Positions 35,941 to 36,331 of a stretch of DNA of 36,331 bases are shown one piece after another. Position numbers and translations under genes: made by a program. Source of the DNA: JAHWJR01 sp035942035 (GTDB taxonomy: Bacteria > Actinomycetota > Acidimicrobiia > Acidimicrobiales > CADCSY01); NCBI GenBank assembly GCA_035942035.1, contig DASZDK010000110.1, forward strand, positions 1 to 36,331, written 5' to 3'. Positions within the stretch are counted from its first letter, which is position 1; each line of letters starts with the position of its first letter. The notes beneath the pieces are model-generated. The model was not told the origin of the DNA. It did not search any database and worked only from the letters and a program-made list of their open reading frames with translations.

Positions 35941-36331
35941 CTAGCCCACCTTGGCCGCGCCCGACGGGCTGGCCTCGGGGCCCTTGGCCTTGACCTTGGG
36001 GTTGACCTGCTCGCGCCCTTCCAAGCCTTGGGCGGGGTCGTCGGCGGCGGACGGCGTGTCGCCGTCGGCGCGGACCCACACCGTGCGCTGGGGGAAGGGG
36101 ATCTCGATGCCCTCCTCGTCGAAGGCCTCCTTCATGCGCTGGCGCAGCTCGCGCATGACCTTCCACTGGTCGGCCGGGCGGGTCTTGATGACCAGGCGGA
36201 TGGCCACCCCGTCGGGCCCGAACGCCTCGACGCCCCACACCTCAGGCTCCTCCAGGACGCTGCGGCTCAGATTCTCGTCCTTCCACACGCTGTCGGCCAC
36301 CCGCTTGATGGTGGTCTTGGCCTGGGCCAGG
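35941..36331 (-). CDS. MscS family mechanosensitive channel, C-terminal part (cut by window edge)
   Basis: The last 129 codons of a gene run off the window end. The sequence VWGVEAFGPDGVAIRLVIKTRPADQWKV is broken here by the Gly-Pro turn; together with RELRQRMKEAFDEEGIEIPFPQRTVWV it is the typical cytoplasmic C-domain of MscS channels, which open to release solutes under osmotic shock. A hydrophilic tail of about 45 residues follows. The membrane part and start lie outside the window. It is convergent with valS, nine bases apart. Confidence 0.85.
   Translation of the reverse strand, partial: LAQAKTTIKRVADSVWKDENLSRSVLEEPEVWGVEAFGPDGVAIRLVIKTRPADQWKVMRELRQRMKEAFDEEGIEIPFPQRTVWVRADGDTPSAADDPAQGLEGREQVNPKVKAKGPEASPSGAAKVG

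Noticed and set aside
1..36331. tRNA, rRNA, integrase or attachment sites
   Set aside because: I looked for T-loop GGTTCGA-type stems with CCA-proximal arms and for mobile genes and found none I could support; by-eye screening can miss a tRNA, so a covariance-model search would settle it.

Overview
The window is very GC-rich (most codons end in G or C) and reads as a chromosomal segment of an actinobacterium. WhiB and PdtaS-type regulators, an F420-family protein, a 78-residue DUF3107 protein, the MSMEG_4193/DUF3090/SCO1664 gene trio, a class E-type sortase and a YbdK-type glutamate-cysteine ligase all point there. I lean toward an uncultured member of Acidimicrobiia, but that is an inference from gene content, not from a marker gene. 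No rRNA, tRNA, integrase, transposase or CRISPR array was seen.

Layout. 1-2.9 kb: F420 hydrogenase/dehydrogenase beta-subunit-like protein, an unknown protein, two tandem copies of an 84-bp repeat, and a TSUP permease. 2.8-5.8 kb: UdgB on the minus strand, then the trio of histidine phosphatase, DUF3090 and SCO1664-family proteins, followed by a frameshifted gene. 5.8-9.2 kb: DUF169 protein, Tat-exported amidohydrolase and a divergent lipid/diacylglycerol kinase. 9.2-14.6 kb: WhiB1-like regulator, convergent with a five-gene minus-strand operon (DUF3107, two Get3/ArsA-like ATPases, PHP phosphatase, PdtaS histidine kinase). 14.7-17.7 kb: Fe-S group (Mrp ATPase, divergent SufR-like regulator, cysteine desulfurase). 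17.7-19.5 kb: YbdK-type ligase and a SixA-like phosphatase. 19.6-26.4 kb: a complete System I cytochrome c maturation operon (ccmA-B-C-D-E-F, TlpA/CcmG, CcmH, CcmI-like), almost all joined by 4-base start/stop overlaps. 26.5-30.3 kb: sortase, two GlsB/YeaQ-type membrane proteins with further copies of the repeat between them, a DUF5317 protein, a broken TldD-like remnant, a small membrane protein and a lipoprotein. 30.4-36.3 kb: an ECF sigma factor fused to its own zinc-finger anti-sigma-like domain, divergent cysS and valS, and the end of an MscS channel gene.

The genes combine into recognisable themes: Fe-S and thiol chemistry (cysteine desulfurase, SufR-like regulator, Mrp, WhiB, YbdK), c-type cytochrome assembly, envelope functions (sortase, Get3-like ATPases, MscS, stress membrane proteins), and tRNA charging.

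The least explained signals are three. First, an 81-84-bp interspersed element with a perfect AT-cored hairpin, found in two gene gaps 26 kb apart. Second, a repeated promoter layout (TANNNT, exactly 6 bases, then ATG/GTG) that predicts leaderless mRNAs for at least five genes. Third, two decayed genes whose reading frame jumps twice.
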